A DNA stretch of 32,304 nucleotides from Devosia sp. (GTDB taxonomy: Bacteria; Pseudomonadota; Alphaproteobacteria; Rhizobiales; Devosiaceae): contig JAUXUM010000131.1 of NCBI GenBank assembly GCA_030680995.1, positions 1 to 32,304 on the forward strand. Reading direction: 5' to 3'. Under the pieces are notes generated by a model, which worked only from the letters and a program-made list of their open reading frames with translations, was not told the origin of the DNA and did no database searches. A program made the position numbers and the translations under genes. This document shows positions 1-7,966 of the stretch, in pieces; positions within the stretch are counted from its first letter, which is position 1; the number at the start of each line of letters is the position of its first letter.

Positions 1-11
1 GGTTCGAGCCC

Positions 12-677
12 TCAGCTCGCCGCCGAAGCCCCGGCGGCAGCCCAGCCGGCTCCCGCGATCTTGGCAGCCGCGATCACCGCCTGGGTGCGGCTGTCGACGT
101 CGAGCTTTTGCAGGATGGCCGAGACATGGGCCTTCACCGTCGCCTCCGAGATCGAGAGCTCGTAGGCGATCTGCTTGTTCATCAGCCCGTCGCTGAGCAT
201 CATCAAGACCCGCACCTGCTGCGGCGTCAGCGTCGCCAGCCGCTGCATCAGCGCCGCCTGCGCGTCGTCGCCGGCGAGTTCGGCGCCTTCGGGAACGAAC
301 ATCTCGCCCGCCAGCACCGTCTCGATGGCGCGGCGGATCTCGGGCGGACCGACCGATTTGTGCAGGTAACCGGCGGCCCCCAGCTCGAAGGCGCGGCGGA
401 TGACAGTCCCGTCCTCGACCGCCGAGATGATCATCACCGGCAGGTCCGGGTACTGGGCCCTGAGCAGCAGCAGTCCGGAGAAGCCGCGCACCCCGGGCAT
501 GTTGAGATCGAGCAGGACGAGGTCGCAGTCCCGGTCGGCCTCGAGCGCGGCGTTGAGGCCGGCCAAATCGCCCGCCTCCTCGACCACGATCGAGGGATCG
601 CCGCCGGCCAGCGTCTGGCGCAGCGCCGCGCGGAACAGCGGGTGGTCGTCCACGATGATGATGCGGCGTCTGGTCAT
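12..677 (-). CDS. LuxR/NarL-family two-component response regulator
   Basis: A 221-aa DNA-binding response regulator. The N-terminal receiver has the acidic pair D10-D11 (VDDHPLFR), the likely phospho-acceptor D57 (LLDLNMPG) and the conserved K107 (LHKS). A LuxR-type helix-turn-helix occupies about residues 149-205 (LTPQQVRVL, then NKQIAYELSISEATVKAHV). Length and order are standard for NarL/FixJ-class regulators, so phosphorylation-dependent promoter binding is expected. The ATG at 677 gives the usual family N-terminus; an in-frame TTG at 689 would add four residues, and no Shine-Dalgarno sequence decides between them. It diverges from the PodJ-like gene across about 250 bp. No sensor kinase is visible, but the gene ends 12 bp from the window edge, so a partner could lie just outside. 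The regulated genes are unknown. Confidence 0.93.
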   Translation of the reverse strand: MTRRRIIIVDDHPLFRAALRQTLAGGDPSIVVEEAGDLAGLNAALEADRDCDLVLLDLNMPGVRGFSGLLLLRAQYPDLPVMIISAVEDGTVIRRAFELGAAGYLHKSVGPPEIRRAIETVLAGEMFVPEGAELAGDDAQAALMQRLATLTPQQVRVLMMLSDGLMNKQIAYELSISEATVKAHVSAILQKLDVDSRTQAVIAAAKIAGAGWAAAGASAAS

Positions 678-831
678 CGGCGTTGTCAAACTCGCTTTCG
701 GATCATTCGGCCCTACCCGGTTCCCCGGTTCCTAACAGGCGCGGCTGCGGTTTTGTATCCCACTAATGGACCCCGATACAGCCGTTGGCCCGGGCGAGGC
801 ATGGTCCCACAGTTGCAAAATGCGGCAATCC

Positions 832-846
832 TTAACGCGATCTTTA
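832..846 (+). promoter_or_regulatory. CtrA-like box upstream of the PodJ-like gene
   Basis: The sequence TTAA-N7-TTTA lies 82 bp upstream of the PodJ-like ATG and differs by one base from the alphaproteobacterial CtrA consensus TTAA-N7-TTAA; it is followed by CCAT, as in CtrA half-sites. podJ is cell-cycle controlled in Caulobacter, so the placement makes sense. Binding itself is inferred. Confidence 0.45.
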
Positions 847-927
847 CCATGTTTTCCCAAGAGTGACCGACAGGCCAAAACCTACAATGGGCGCGGCTTC
901 TTGAATTCAGGTGCTTGGGAACGACCT

Positions 928-3900
928 ATGGCCCGCGCTTTTCCGCAATCTCAGCCGCATGATCACCGACAGGAGCCGCCACAGGGCGAATGGCAGGCGC
1001 TGCGCGGCGAGCTGGTGGCGCTGCTCGACCAGGTCGAGTCCCAGGTCGCCCGCACCAGCCGGCAGGACACCGGATATCGGGGCCTTGGCGAGCGCATGCG
1101 CGAATTGCGCTACCAGGTCGGCGAGACCGAGCCGGACAACCGGCACCGCGAGGCGCTGCTTTCGGTGAAACGGGCGGTGGACCGCTTCAGCGACCGCGAC
1201 GACCAAGGCTACGAGGCGGCGCCGGCGGCGTATGCGCCGTCCTCCGGGCAGGGGTATCCGCCCAATCCGCAGCACAGTCTGCAGTCGGCCATTCAGCAGA
1301 TTCGCACCCGGCAAATGGAAATGCCGGTGCCGCGGCGCGCACCCGAGCCGCCGCACTTCGACGAACTGGCCCGCGCGGTCGGCGGCATATCGGGACGCCT
1401 CGAGCGCCTGGAAGCCGAACTCAAAACGCTGGCCAGGAGTCAGAGCGGCAATGTGAAGGAGGTTGCCGAGCAGGTGGCGCAACTCTCCCACGTCGTCGAG
1501 CTGCTCGCCGGAGCAGTCGGGGAGACCGGACAGGTCAAGCGCCTGGAAAGCCAGATCGCCGGCCTCGCCAGGCTCATCGCGCAGGGTCCGCAGGTCGACC
1601 TCTCCGCGCTGAACCAGCGGCTCGACGATGTGTCAGCGACCGTGGGGCGCCTTGCCGATCTGCAGGTGGAATATGTCGGCCGCATCGAGGGACCGTCGGC
1701 GCTCAAGGATGGCATGCAGTCGATCGAAAACGGCGTCCGCAACATCTACGACCGCATCGACGCCATCGAGAAGCACGATGCGCTGTCGCCCGAAATGGTG
1801 GAGCGGCTGACCGGCGAGATGGCGCGCTTCACCGAGGCGCTGAGCAATGCGGCCCAGCCGCAAGGACTGGTCGAGCTGGTCGACGCGCTGACCACGCGGA
1901 TCGCCGGTATCGAGAGCCGGCATGCGGATGTGGGCGGTCTGAAGGCCGACGCGGAGGAGTTGCGAACCGCCGTTATCGAAGCGGTGGAACCGCGTTTCGC
2001 CGCTATCGAGCTGCAGATCGAGGCGCTGAGCGATCGCGTCGCCGGGCGTCCCGCCGATCTCGGTGTCGGTCAGCTCGAGGCGCAGGTGCGTCAACTGGTG
2101 GCGCGCATGGACCAGACGGGCGAGCAGCTCACCGGTCTCGCCAGATTGCAGAGCCAGCAGGAGCCGGTTCCGGATCTCGAGGCGCTGGCCGACCTCGTCG
2201 CCATCCGCACCTCGCAGGCGGTCGCCCAAAGCGGGGCAGCAGGCCAGTCCGGCCTCAGCGACCAAGGGCTGGAAGAGATCGAGAAGCGGATGTCGCGCGT
2301 GTTCAGGGCGGCCGCCGCCAAGGACGGGAGCACGGACGATTTCTCCGGCGTGCGGGACAGCATCCGCGAGGTCAATGAGCGGCTGGCGCGGCTTGAAGCC
2401 TCGCTGACCGGCCGCGCCGGGGAGGCTGAGGGCATCGAGGCGGGTGCCGCGCCGCCGCTGGCCGGACCGCTTGCGGACGACGCAGCCCTGGATGAAGCCT
2501 CCGGCGTCCAGCCACCTCCGGCGCCGCGCATCGACGCCATGCCGGCCAATCCGGCCGACGACGCGCCGCTCACCGACAAGCCGTTCGCCGGTGTGGGTCC
2601 GGTGCGCGCCGCCCTCGAGGCCAAGAACGGCCCCCGCCTGCGGCACCCCAATCCCGGCGGCGGCGACTTGCCGTCGCGGCCGCAATCCGGGGAACCGGCT
2701 GCGCCCGCCGCGCCGGGCCCCGCGGGCCCGCGTCCCGCCTTCGATCCGGCGACCGTCGCCCGTCCGCCGCGCCCGGAGTCGAGCTTCGACACATTGGCTC
2801 GTGAACCCTTCGCGGCCGAAGAGGCGCCCCAGCCCATTGCCGCCGCCCCGGCGACGACCAATACCTTCATTGCCGCGGCCCGGCGCGCGGCGCAGCGGCA
2901 GCAATCCCCCGTACCGGAAACCGGGGCCAATTCGCTGATCGCGCGGGCGCTGCACGGCTTCCAGGCCGGCCGCGGCGGCGACGATACCCGGCCCAAGCCG
3001 GCCACGAACCGCAAACCGTCCCGCGGGCTGGCGGGCGACCAGCAGGCGCGGGCCGAGTGGAAGCCGGATGACGAGGCGCTGCCCGGACTTCCGTCCGCGC
3101 CCCTGCCGTCGATCGACAGTGTCGGCGATCAGTCGGCCCAGCCGGCACTGGCCGGGGAGGAGAGGCCAAGCTTCCTCATCCGGCACAGCAAGGTGATCCT
3201 GCTCGCGGCGAGCGTGGTGGCGCTGTCGCTGCTCGCGCTCAACCTGATCGGCCAGCGCATAACCGCCGACCGCGCCGCGCCGGCCGCGCCCGAGATCAGC
3301 GCCGGACCCGGCGACACATCGCAGGCGCCGGTCGGGGGGCTTTCCAGCCTGCCAAAGGCGCCGCGCCTCATCCCGCTGGTCGATTCGCTGGCCACCGCCT
3401 CGATTGATCCGGCCGCCGCCAAGGGCTTCCAGCCCGCATCATCGGCACAGGACATGCCAAAGGCCTTCGTGGCGGTCGCCAAAGCTCCGCAAGGCGCGGC
3501 CGCGGCCACCGAACAGGTTGCTTCGCTGCCGCCGCTGGCGGAGACGGTCGCACCGCTGTCCGGCGGCCCGGTCAAGGTCGAGCCACCGCCCGCGACGCTG
3601 GGGCCGGAGCCGCTCCTTCAGGCCGCCGCCAACGGCGACCCGCGGGCGCAGTTCGAGGTTGCGGCGATTTACACCGAGGGCCGGGCCGTGCCCGAAGACC
3701 TGGAGGCGGCGGCGGTCTGGTACGAGCGCGCCGCGGCGCAGGGCTTCGCGCCCGCACAATACCGGCTGGGCAATCTCTACGAGAACGGCCGCGGTGTCGC
3801 CAGGGACCTGGTGCAGGCGCGGCTCTGGTATCAACGCGCCGCCGAAGCGGGCAATCGCATGTCGATGCACAATCTTGCCGCCCTCTATGCCAGCGGCGAA

Positions 3901-4431
3901 CTGGGCAGGCAGGAGTTCGACGCGGCGGCCGAATGGTTCGAGCAGGCGGCCGAGCGCGGCCTTAAGGACAGCCAGTTCAATCTGGGCATGCTGCATGCGC
4001 GCGGGCTGGGCGTGCCGCAGGATCTCGAACGCTCCTACAAATGGTTCGCCATCGCGGCCAGCAACGGCGATACCGACGCCGCCAAGGCCCGCGACGACAT
4101 CGCCCGCTCGCTCACGGCCGATGTGGTCAGCCGGCTCAATGCCGCGGTCGAGGGCTGGATGCCGGCCAGGATCGATCTGGTGGCCAATTTCGCGCCGATC
4201 GGCACTTGGGCGGCCAAGTTCGATCCAGGCGAGACCATCGCCAACAAGGATGTGGTCAAGAGCGTGCAGATGGCGCTGGCGCTATTGGGCTACGAAGTGG
4301 GGACGCCGGACGGCCTCGCCGGCCCGAAGACGGTGGAGGCCATCAAGTCCTTCGAGCGCGCCACCGGCATGAGCGAGAGCGGCGCCATCAACCCCCGCCT
4401 GCTCGCCGTCCTCGGCAGCCAGCCGGTCTGA
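928..4431 (+). CDS. PodJ-like polar localization protein (coiled coil, TM, Sel1 repeats, PG-binding)
   Basis: A 1167-aa protein. Residues about 20-480 are charged, heptad-like and rich in Glu, Leu and Arg, as in a cytoplasmic coiled coil. A Pro/Ala-rich linker follows to about 750. A single membrane span lies near 754-775 (VILLAASVVALSLLALNLIG). About four Sel1 repeats occupy 893-1061, with the motif AAAQGFAPAQYRLGNLYENG and its relatives. A C-terminal peptidoglycan-binding domain spans about 1106-1165 (VQMALALLGYEVGTPDGLAG). This is the order seen in Caulobacter PodJ, a polar scaffold with a cytoplasmic coiled coil and a periplasmic Sel1/PG-binding tail. The start is set at the ATG at 928, with GGGA about 9 nt upstream; the open frame runs back to 766, but those 54 residues look non-coding. 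A CtrA-like box lies upstream. Family membership rests on architecture; polar location is inferred. Confidence 0.85.
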   Translation: MARAFPQSQPHDHRQEPPQGEWQALRGELVALLDQVESQVARTSRQDTGYRGLGERMRELRYQVGETEPDNRHREALLSVKRAVDRFSDRDDQGYEAAPAAYAPSSGQGYPPNPQHSLQSAIQQIRTRQMEMPVPRRAPEPPHFDELARAVGGISGRLERLEAELKTLARSQSGNVKEVAEQVAQLSHVVELLAGAVGETGQVKRLESQIAGLARLIAQGPQVDLSALNQRLDDVSATVGRLADLQVEYVGRIEGPSALKDGMQSIENGVRNIYDRIDAIEKHDALSPEMVERLTGEMARFTEALSNAAQPQGLVELVDALTTRIAGIESRHADVGGLKADAEELRTAVIEAVEPRFAAIELQIEALSDRVAGRPADLGVGQLEAQVRQLVARMDQTGEQLTGLARLQSQQEPVPDLEALADLVAIRTSQAVAQSGAAGQSGLSDQGLEEIEKRMSRVFRAAAAKDGSTDDFSGVRDSIREVNERLARLEASLTGRAGEAEGIEAGAAPPLAGPLADDAALDEASGVQPPPAPRIDAMPANPADDAPLTDKPFAGVGPVRAALEAKNGPRLRHPNPGGGDLPSRPQSGEPAAPAAPGPAGPRPAFDPATVARPPRPESSFDTLAREPFAAEEAPQPIAAAPATTNTFIAAARRAAQRQQSPVPETGANSLIARALHGFQAGRGGDDTRPKPATNRKPSRGLAGDQQARAEWKPDDEALPGLPSAPLPSIDSVGDQSAQPALAGEERPSFLIRHSKVILLAASVVALSLLALNLIGQRITADRAAPAAPEISAGPGDTSQAPVGGLSSLPKAPRLIPLVDSLATASIDPAAAKGFQPASSAQDMPKAFVAVAKAPQGAAAATEQVASLPPLAETVAPLSGGPVKVEPPPATLGPEPLLQAAANGDPRAQFEVAAIYTEGRAVPEDLEAAAVWYERAAAQGFAPAQYRLGNLYENGRGVARDLVQARLWYQRAAEAGNRMSMHNLAALYASGELGRQEFDAAAEWFEQAAERGLKDSQFNLGMLHARGLGVPQDLERSYKWFAIAASNGDTDAAKARDDIARSLTADVVSRLNAAVEGWMPARIDLVANFAPIGTWAAKFDPGETIANKDVVKSVQMALALLGYEVGTPDGLAGPKTVEAIKSFERATGMSESGAINPRLLAVLGSQPV

Positions 4432-4488
4432 TCGCCCGCCGCGGCTGAGCCCGGCGCATCAATAACGCCTCCCTCCTGCCTCTACGGA

Positions 4489-4613
4489 TCGTCATGCCCG
4501 GGCGAGCTCTGGCGAGACCCAAGGACCCGGCGGCGGCGCGTCTGCGGCGCCAAAGACCATCCCTCGCGCGACCGACGTCGCGCGGCTGGGTCCTCGCGAC
4601 GCGGGGGATGACG
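4489..4613. repeat. Intergenic palindromic repeat element
   Basis: The outer arms begin TCGTCATGCCCGGGCG at 4489 and end GCGGGGGATGACGA at 4613, and inner arms pair GACCCAAGGACCC-like sequence with GGGTCC. Inside is a perfect 8-bp stem, CGCGCGAC-CGAC-GTCGCGCG (4565-4584). Nested palindromes starting CGTCATGCCCGGG are a familiar class of dispersed intergenic repeats in Hyphomicrobiales. Only one copy is in the window, so dispersal is assumed from general knowledge. It could fold in RNA at the 3' end of the preceding transcript. Confidence 0.55.
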
Positions 4614-4732
4614 AATGGTGAGGTGGCGTGATGCGCGCATTGAATAAGCTCTCGCAGCCGCCACCTCCGTCCCCCATCCATCAACTTACCCTTTGCATTT
4701 TACTGATATCACCATTGTGGACCGGTTCATCT

Positions 4733-4761
4733 GGCTTGTCGCATTTTTGTACTGGCAAGCC
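4733..4761. promoter_or_regulatory. Inverted repeat upstream of the TauE operon
   Basis: GGCTTG at 4733-4738 and CAAGCC at 4756-4761 form a perfect 6-bp inverted repeat with a 17-bp A/T-rich spacer, 20 bp upstream of the first candidate start of the TauE-like gene. This could be an operator, but half-sites 23 bp apart and a single occurrence make the call tentative. No adjacent regulator gene supports it. Confidence 0.25.
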
Positions 4762-4780
4762 GTTATGCACCTGACCTTCG

Positions 4781-5743
4781 ATGGCCTCGGCCCCAGCGCG
4801 GACAACCCAGTTGCAGATCTACCTGCCGATCGCCGAACTCTCGATGAACCTGTTTTTCCTGGTGGGGATCGGCGGCGCCGTGGGTTTCCTTTCGGGCCTG
4901 TTCGGGGTCGGCGGGGGGTTCCTGCTCACCCCGCTGCTGATCTTTTCGGGTGTGCCCGCGCCGGTGGCGGTGGCCTCGGTCACCGGCCAGGTGGTGGCCG
5001 CCTCCACCTCGGGCGCGCTCAGCTACTACCGGCGCGGCGGCATCGACATGCACCTGGCCATGTATCTGGTGCTCTCGGGGGTGCTCGGCGCCTTCGGCGG
5101 CGTCGCCGCCTTTGCCGCATTGCGGGCGGCCGGCCAGCTCGATCTCGTCATCTCGCTCGGCTTCCTGCTGCTGCTGGGTTTCGTCGGCACGCTGATGCTG
5201 GTCGAAGCCGTGCGCTCGCTGCTCAAGCGCCGCGCCGGCATCGTCGTGCGCGAGAAGCTGCCCAACCAGCACAACTGGATCCACGGGCTGCCGATGCGCA
5301 TCCGGTTCAAGAAATCCAAGCTCTATATCAGCGTGCTGCCGGTCCTGGGGATCGGGCTGTGCATCGGCTTTCTCGGCTCGCTGCTCGGCATTGGCGGCGG
5401 CTTCATCCTGGTGCCGGCGCTGGTCTATCTGCTGCGCGTGCCCGGCACCGTGGTGATCGGCACCTCGCTCCTGCAGGTGGTGGCGATCATGGCGGCGACG
5501 ACGATCCTGCATGCCCTGCAGAGCCAGAGTGTCGATATCCTGCTCGCCTTCTGCCTGATGGTGGGCGGCGTCGTCGGCGCGCAATTCGGCGCCTCGGCCG
5601 GCAAATACCTGCGCGGCGAACAATTGCGGGCGATGCTCGCGGTGCTGGTGCTCGCGGTGGCCATCCGCTTCGGCTATTCGCTGATCGTGGGCCCCGCCGA
5701 TCCGTTCAGCATGGCCGTCATCGGCCTGGGCGGTGTCCTATGA
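4781..5743 (+). CDS. Sulfite exporter TauE/SafE family permease (UPF0721)
   Basis: A polytopic inner-membrane protein of 320 aa with an internal duplication: the glycine-rich motif GLFGVGGGFLLTPLL near the N-terminus recurs as SLLGIGGGFILVPAL past the middle. This is the signature of the TauE/SafE family, whose members export sulfite, sulfoacetate or related organosulfur anions; the substrate here cannot be told. A basic cytoplasmic loop (LLKRRAG to RFKKSK) separates the halves. The ATG at 4781 is the longest start. A TTG at 4811 would begin MQIYLPIAELSMN, which resembles how I recall relatives starting; neither has a strong ribosome site. The stop overlaps the next gene's start (ATGA), so the two are translationally coupled. 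Confidence 0.9.
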   Translation: MASAPARTTQLQIYLPIAELSMNLFFLVGIGGAVGFLSGLFGVGGGFLLTPLLIFSGVPAPVAVASVTGQVVAASTSGALSYYRRGGIDMHLAMYLVLSGVLGAFGGVAAFAALRAAGQLDLVISLGFLLLLGFVGTLMLVEAVRSLLKRRAGIVVREKLPNQHNWIHGLPMRIRFKKSKLYISVLPVLGIGLCIGFLGSLLGIGGGFILVPALVYLLRVPGTVVIGTSLLQVVAIMAATTILHALQSQSVDILLAFCLMVGGVVGAQFGASAGKYLRGEQLRAMLAVLVLAVAIRFGYSLIVGPADPFSMAVIGLGGVL

Positions 5744-6510
5744 GAGCGCTTGCCGCCCTGGTGCTGCTTGCCGCCGCGCTGCTCGCGGCCACGCCCCCGG
5801 CGCTGGCGGAAAAGCTGGTCTCGACGGTTTCGAACGACGAGGTCTCGATCACCTCGAGCTTCGCGGGTGAAAAGCTCACCTTGTTCGGCAATATCGAGCC
5901 GGAGGCGGGCGCACCGCAGCGATACGTCGAGGGGCCGTTCCAGGTGATCATCGTCGTCACCGGCCCGCTGCAGGATCGCATCGCGCGCCTCAAGCGGCCC
6001 CGGTTCGGCATCTGGATGAACACCGAGCAGGTCGTCTTCGACAACTTCCCCTCATTCTACCATGTGCTCGCCAGCGACAAGCTGAGCGACATCACCGACG
6101 AGGAGACACTCGGGCGGCTCAATCTCATGCCCGAATCGCAGGCGCGCATCACCGCGACGCCCTCGACGGCCGACGAGGAACTGTTCGGGCGCGAACTGGT
6201 GCGGCTGATGACCGAGCAGGGCTATTTCGGAGTCAAGGAGCAGGGCGTCGTCTTCCGCTCCAGTACCTTCTATTCGGGGCAGGTGAGCCTGCCCAGCGAT
6301 GTGCCGCCCGGCTCCTATCTCGCCCACACCTATGTGTTCAAGAACGGCGAACTGATCACCGAGCGCTCGGAAGGGTTCGCGGTACGCAAGATCGGCTTCG
6401 AGCGTTTCCTCGCCCTCGCCGCGCAACAGCAGCCGCTGCTCTACGGGCTGGTCTGCGTGATCCTCGCGGTGTTCACCGGCTGGCTGGGCGGGGTGGTGTT
6501 CAAAAGGTAG
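5740..6510 (+). CDS. TIGR02186 family protein (Alph_Pro_TM), TauE partner
   Basis: A 256-aa protein with an N-terminal signal sequence (MRALAALVLLAAALLAATPP, then ALA-EK) and one C-terminal span (LLYGLVCVILAVFTGWLGG). Between them lies a mostly beta, periplasmic region, including EVSITSSFAGEKLTLFG and the conserved RFGIWMN. This matches the alphaproteobacterial family TIGR02186/PF09608, which typically sits beside TauE-type exporters as it does here. The ATG overlaps the exporter stop by 4 nt. The family has no established biochemical role; a periplasmic accessory to the exporter is the natural inference. The C-terminus VVFKR ends right after the membrane span. The gene converges on the toxin gene with a 16-bp gap. 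Confidence 0.9.
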   Translation: MRALAALVLLAAALLAATPPALAEKLVSTVSNDEVSITSSFAGEKLTLFGNIEPEAGAPQRYVEGPFQVIIVVTGPLQDRIARLKRPRFGIWMNTEQVVFDNFPSFYHVLASDKLSDITDEETLGRLNLMPESQARITATPSTADEELFGRELVRLMTEQGYFGVKEQGVVFRSSTFYSGQVSLPSDVPPGSYLAHTYVFKNGELITERSEGFAVRKIGFERFLALAAQQQPLLYGLVCVILAVFTGWLGGVVFKR

Positions 6511-6526
6511 TTGTGGAGGCTAAGCG

Positions 6527-6829
6527 CTAAGTGTTCCGGTTCCTCAACGCTCGAGCGCTCCGAGGCAGATAGGCAGCGCTCCGGTGGGCGACGTAGATGA
6601 CCAGCACGGTCTGCTCATCCGGTTGCGTCAGTTGGCATACAAGGCGATAGTCTCCAACGCGCAGCTTCCAGTAGCCCTTGAGCGTCGATGCATAGGGAAC
6701 AAGACGAGTCCTCGCGTCATCCAGCGGGGCGAGTTCGGCGAGCGTTTTCTTGATCCGTCGCTGGACTGCGGAGTCGAGGCCGGCTAGGTCGCCAACCGCG
6801 TCAGGATGCCACTCAATCCTCAGCGGCAC
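6527..6829 (-). CDS. Type II toxin, RelE/ParE family
   Basis: A 100-aa basic protein with the RelE/ParE fold pattern: an N-terminal strand (LRIEWHPDAV), a helical pair (DLAGLDSAVQRRIKKTLAEL), then strands GYWKLRVGDYRLVCQL and TVLVIYVAHRSAAY. The G-W-K-L-R-x-G-D-Y-R core and the terminal H-R/Y motif are typical. Such toxins cleave mRNA at the ribosome (RelE) or inhibit gyrase (ParE); the sequence alone does not choose. It overlaps the antitoxin frame upstream by 17 bp (6813-6829), the classic antitoxin-first arrangement. No frameshift or truncation is visible, so the module looks intact. Confidence 0.9.
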   Translation of the reverse strand: MPLRIEWHPDAVGDLAGLDSAVQRRIKKTLAELAPLDDARTRLVPYASTLKGYWKLRVGDYRLVCQLTQPDEQTVLVIYVAHRSAAYLPRSARALRNRNT

Positions 6830-7046
6830 GATCGTTCAAGCCAAGATTCCTCCAGACTTCGTCATTGCTGACTGGCACGAACGGTTTCGCAACGCGGCGA
6901 CTGACCACATAAAAATCCTCGAGTTCTTCGAGCTTGCCGATGATCGCTTCACGCATCAGTTGGCTCTGGTTCAAACCGTGCGCTTGCGCCAGCCGCTCCC
7001 AGCGAGCCTTCACGTCGTCATCGAGACGAACGCTTACCGTCTTCAT
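6813..7046 (-). CDS. Ribbon-helix-helix antitoxin of the RelE/ParE module
   Basis: A 77-aa protein beginning MKTVSVRLDDDVKARWERLA, the CopG/RHH pattern: a DNA-binding strand, then two helices (LNQSQLMREAIIGKLEELE). The C-terminal tail would wrap the toxin. Three starts are possible: TTG at 7073, ATG at 7052 and ATG at 7046. AAGGGA lies 9 nt before 7046 but only 3 nt before 7052, which favours 7046, and the RHH strand then begins at residue 2 as usual. The protein is expected to neutralise the toxin and repress its own promoter; a palindrome just upstream is a candidate operator. The 3' end overlaps the toxin gene. Confidence 0.88.
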   Translation of the reverse strand: MKTVSVRLDDDVKARWERLAQAHGLNQSQLMREAIIGKLEELEDFYVVSRRVAKPFVPVSNDEVWRNLGLNDRAAED

Positions 7047-7063
7047 TGTCATGCATCCCTTGC

Positions 7064-7100
7064 TTGCATGCAATGTATGACAAGCAACTCAACGCCGCAA
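7064..7100 (-). promoter_or_regulatory. Candidate toxin-antitoxin promoter and operator
   Basis: On the minus strand TTGCGG (7095-7100) and TACATT (7072-7077), 17 bp apart, fit a sigma-70 promoter moderately well. The perfect palindrome TTGCATGCAA (7064-7073) abuts the -10 box, and another palindrome, ATGCAT, sits at 7051-7056. RHH antitoxins bind short palindromes over their own promoter, so autorepression is the inferred role. Confidence 0.4.
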
Positions 7101-7249
7101 GTCTCGATTCACCCAATGCAGTCTCCGTCGCAGAAAGCTTCACCCGAGCATCGACGGCGCAGGTCATCGCCAGAGTTCGTATGGCTTGCGATCTAGCAAG
7201 AATTTCCTTCGGGAAGGACCTGATCCTTCATTTCACCGCTTAGTATCCC

Positions 7250-7966
7250 CTATCCCCCCACCAGCCTCTTCGGGCTCACCGGGTACACCCTGCCTCTCCC
7301 GATCATTGTCACTTCCAGCGTCGGCCAGTCGAACAGCCCCAGGAACGCCGGCCCCAGAATATTGAGGCTGCCCGTCCCCGCGCCGTAGGCAGGCAGGATC
7401 AGCAGCTTCCCATCATGCACGAAGCATGGCCGCCGCACCGAGCGGCCGTTGACGGAAAGATGCGCGGCCGGGTGCAGATGGCCCGCCACCAGGCCCGCGA
7501 CACCGCGCCGCGGCTCGTGCGTCAGCGTCAGCCCGCCACGCTCGAGCAGGGAGAGGCACACGCCGCCCAAGGCATGTGGCGCGGGGTCGTGGTTGCCCGA
7601 GAGCCAGGTCCAATGCGCCTTGCCCATCAGCCCCGTCAGCCGCAGCCGGTCGGCGTCGAGCAGCGTCGTCGTCCCTTCGTCGCGATGGAAGCTGTCGCCG
7701 AGCGCGATGACCTGCCCGGCGCCGGTGCGGACGAGATCGTCCTCCAGCCGCTTCAAGGTCAGGCCGGTGTCGTAGGGCGGCAGCATTTGGCCCCTGCGAG
7801 CATAGGAGGAGAATTTTTCGAGATGCAGGTCGGCGACGAGCAGGGTATTTTCGGCGCGCCAATAGAGCCCGCCCGAAGGCAGCGGTTCGAATGTCTGTCC
7901 GGCAAAGCGCAGAAACACGGTCTCCGTTTCCTCGCTGACGGCCGGCGCCGCCGAATACCAGTTCAA
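7250..7966 (-). CDS. pdeM: Ligase-associated DNA damage response endonuclease PdeM
   Basis: A 238-aa calcineurin-like metallophosphoesterase. Metal-binding motifs occur in order: DLH at 46-48, GDSFH at 90-94, GNHD at 124-127 and GHLHP at 162-166. This is the PdeM family, found with Lhr-like helicases and ATP-dependent ligases in bacterial DNA-repair clusters; its substrate is taken to be damaged or processed DNA ends. The start is the TTG at 7966, which overlaps the helicase stop as TTGA. The open frame continues back to 8137, but that part is the helicase's 3' end read in another frame. The length with the TTG start fits the family. Overlap implies translational coupling to the helicase. Confidence 0.88.
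   Translation of the reverse strand: MNWYSAAPAVSEETETVFLRFAGQTFEPLPSGGLYWRAENTLLVADLHLEKFSSYARRGQMLPPYDTGLTLKRLEDDLVRTGAGQVIALGDSFHRDEGTTTLLDADRLRLTGLMGKAHWTWLSGNHDPAPHALGGVCLSLLERGGLTLTHEPRRGVAGLVAGHLHPAAHLSVNGRSVRRPCFVHDGKLLILPAYGAGTGSLNILGPAFLGLFDWPTLEVTMIGRGRVYPVSPKRLVGG

Larger units (their letters stand above)
4432..4780. other. 349-bp gene-free gap
   Basis: This gap separates the PodJ-like gene from the TauE-like gene. It holds a nested inverted repeat (4489-4613) and, near the right end, an inverted repeat GGCTTG-N17-CAAGCC (4733-4761). The last 100 bases are richer in A and T than the surroundings and are the likely promoter region for the TauE operon. Short frames here read like non-coding sequence. 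No RNA gene was recognised. Confidence 0.6.

Noticed and set aside
1633-3186. A 517-aa open frame antisense to the PodJ-like gene.
   Set aside because: A shadow of GC-rich codon bias: Arg/Gly-rich with no domain, and the plus-strand frame has clear family structure.
4693-6510. A 605-aa open frame that would look like a fusion of an Arg/Gly-rich protein with the TIGR02186 protein.
   Set aside because: Its first 350 residues are the TauE gene read out of frame, with GC-driven composition. The signal peptide and ATGA overlap place the real start at 5740.
7046-7243. A 65-aa plus-strand frame beside the antitoxin.
   Set aside because: It overlaps the toxin-antitoxin promoter region, has no ribosome site and no recognisable pattern.
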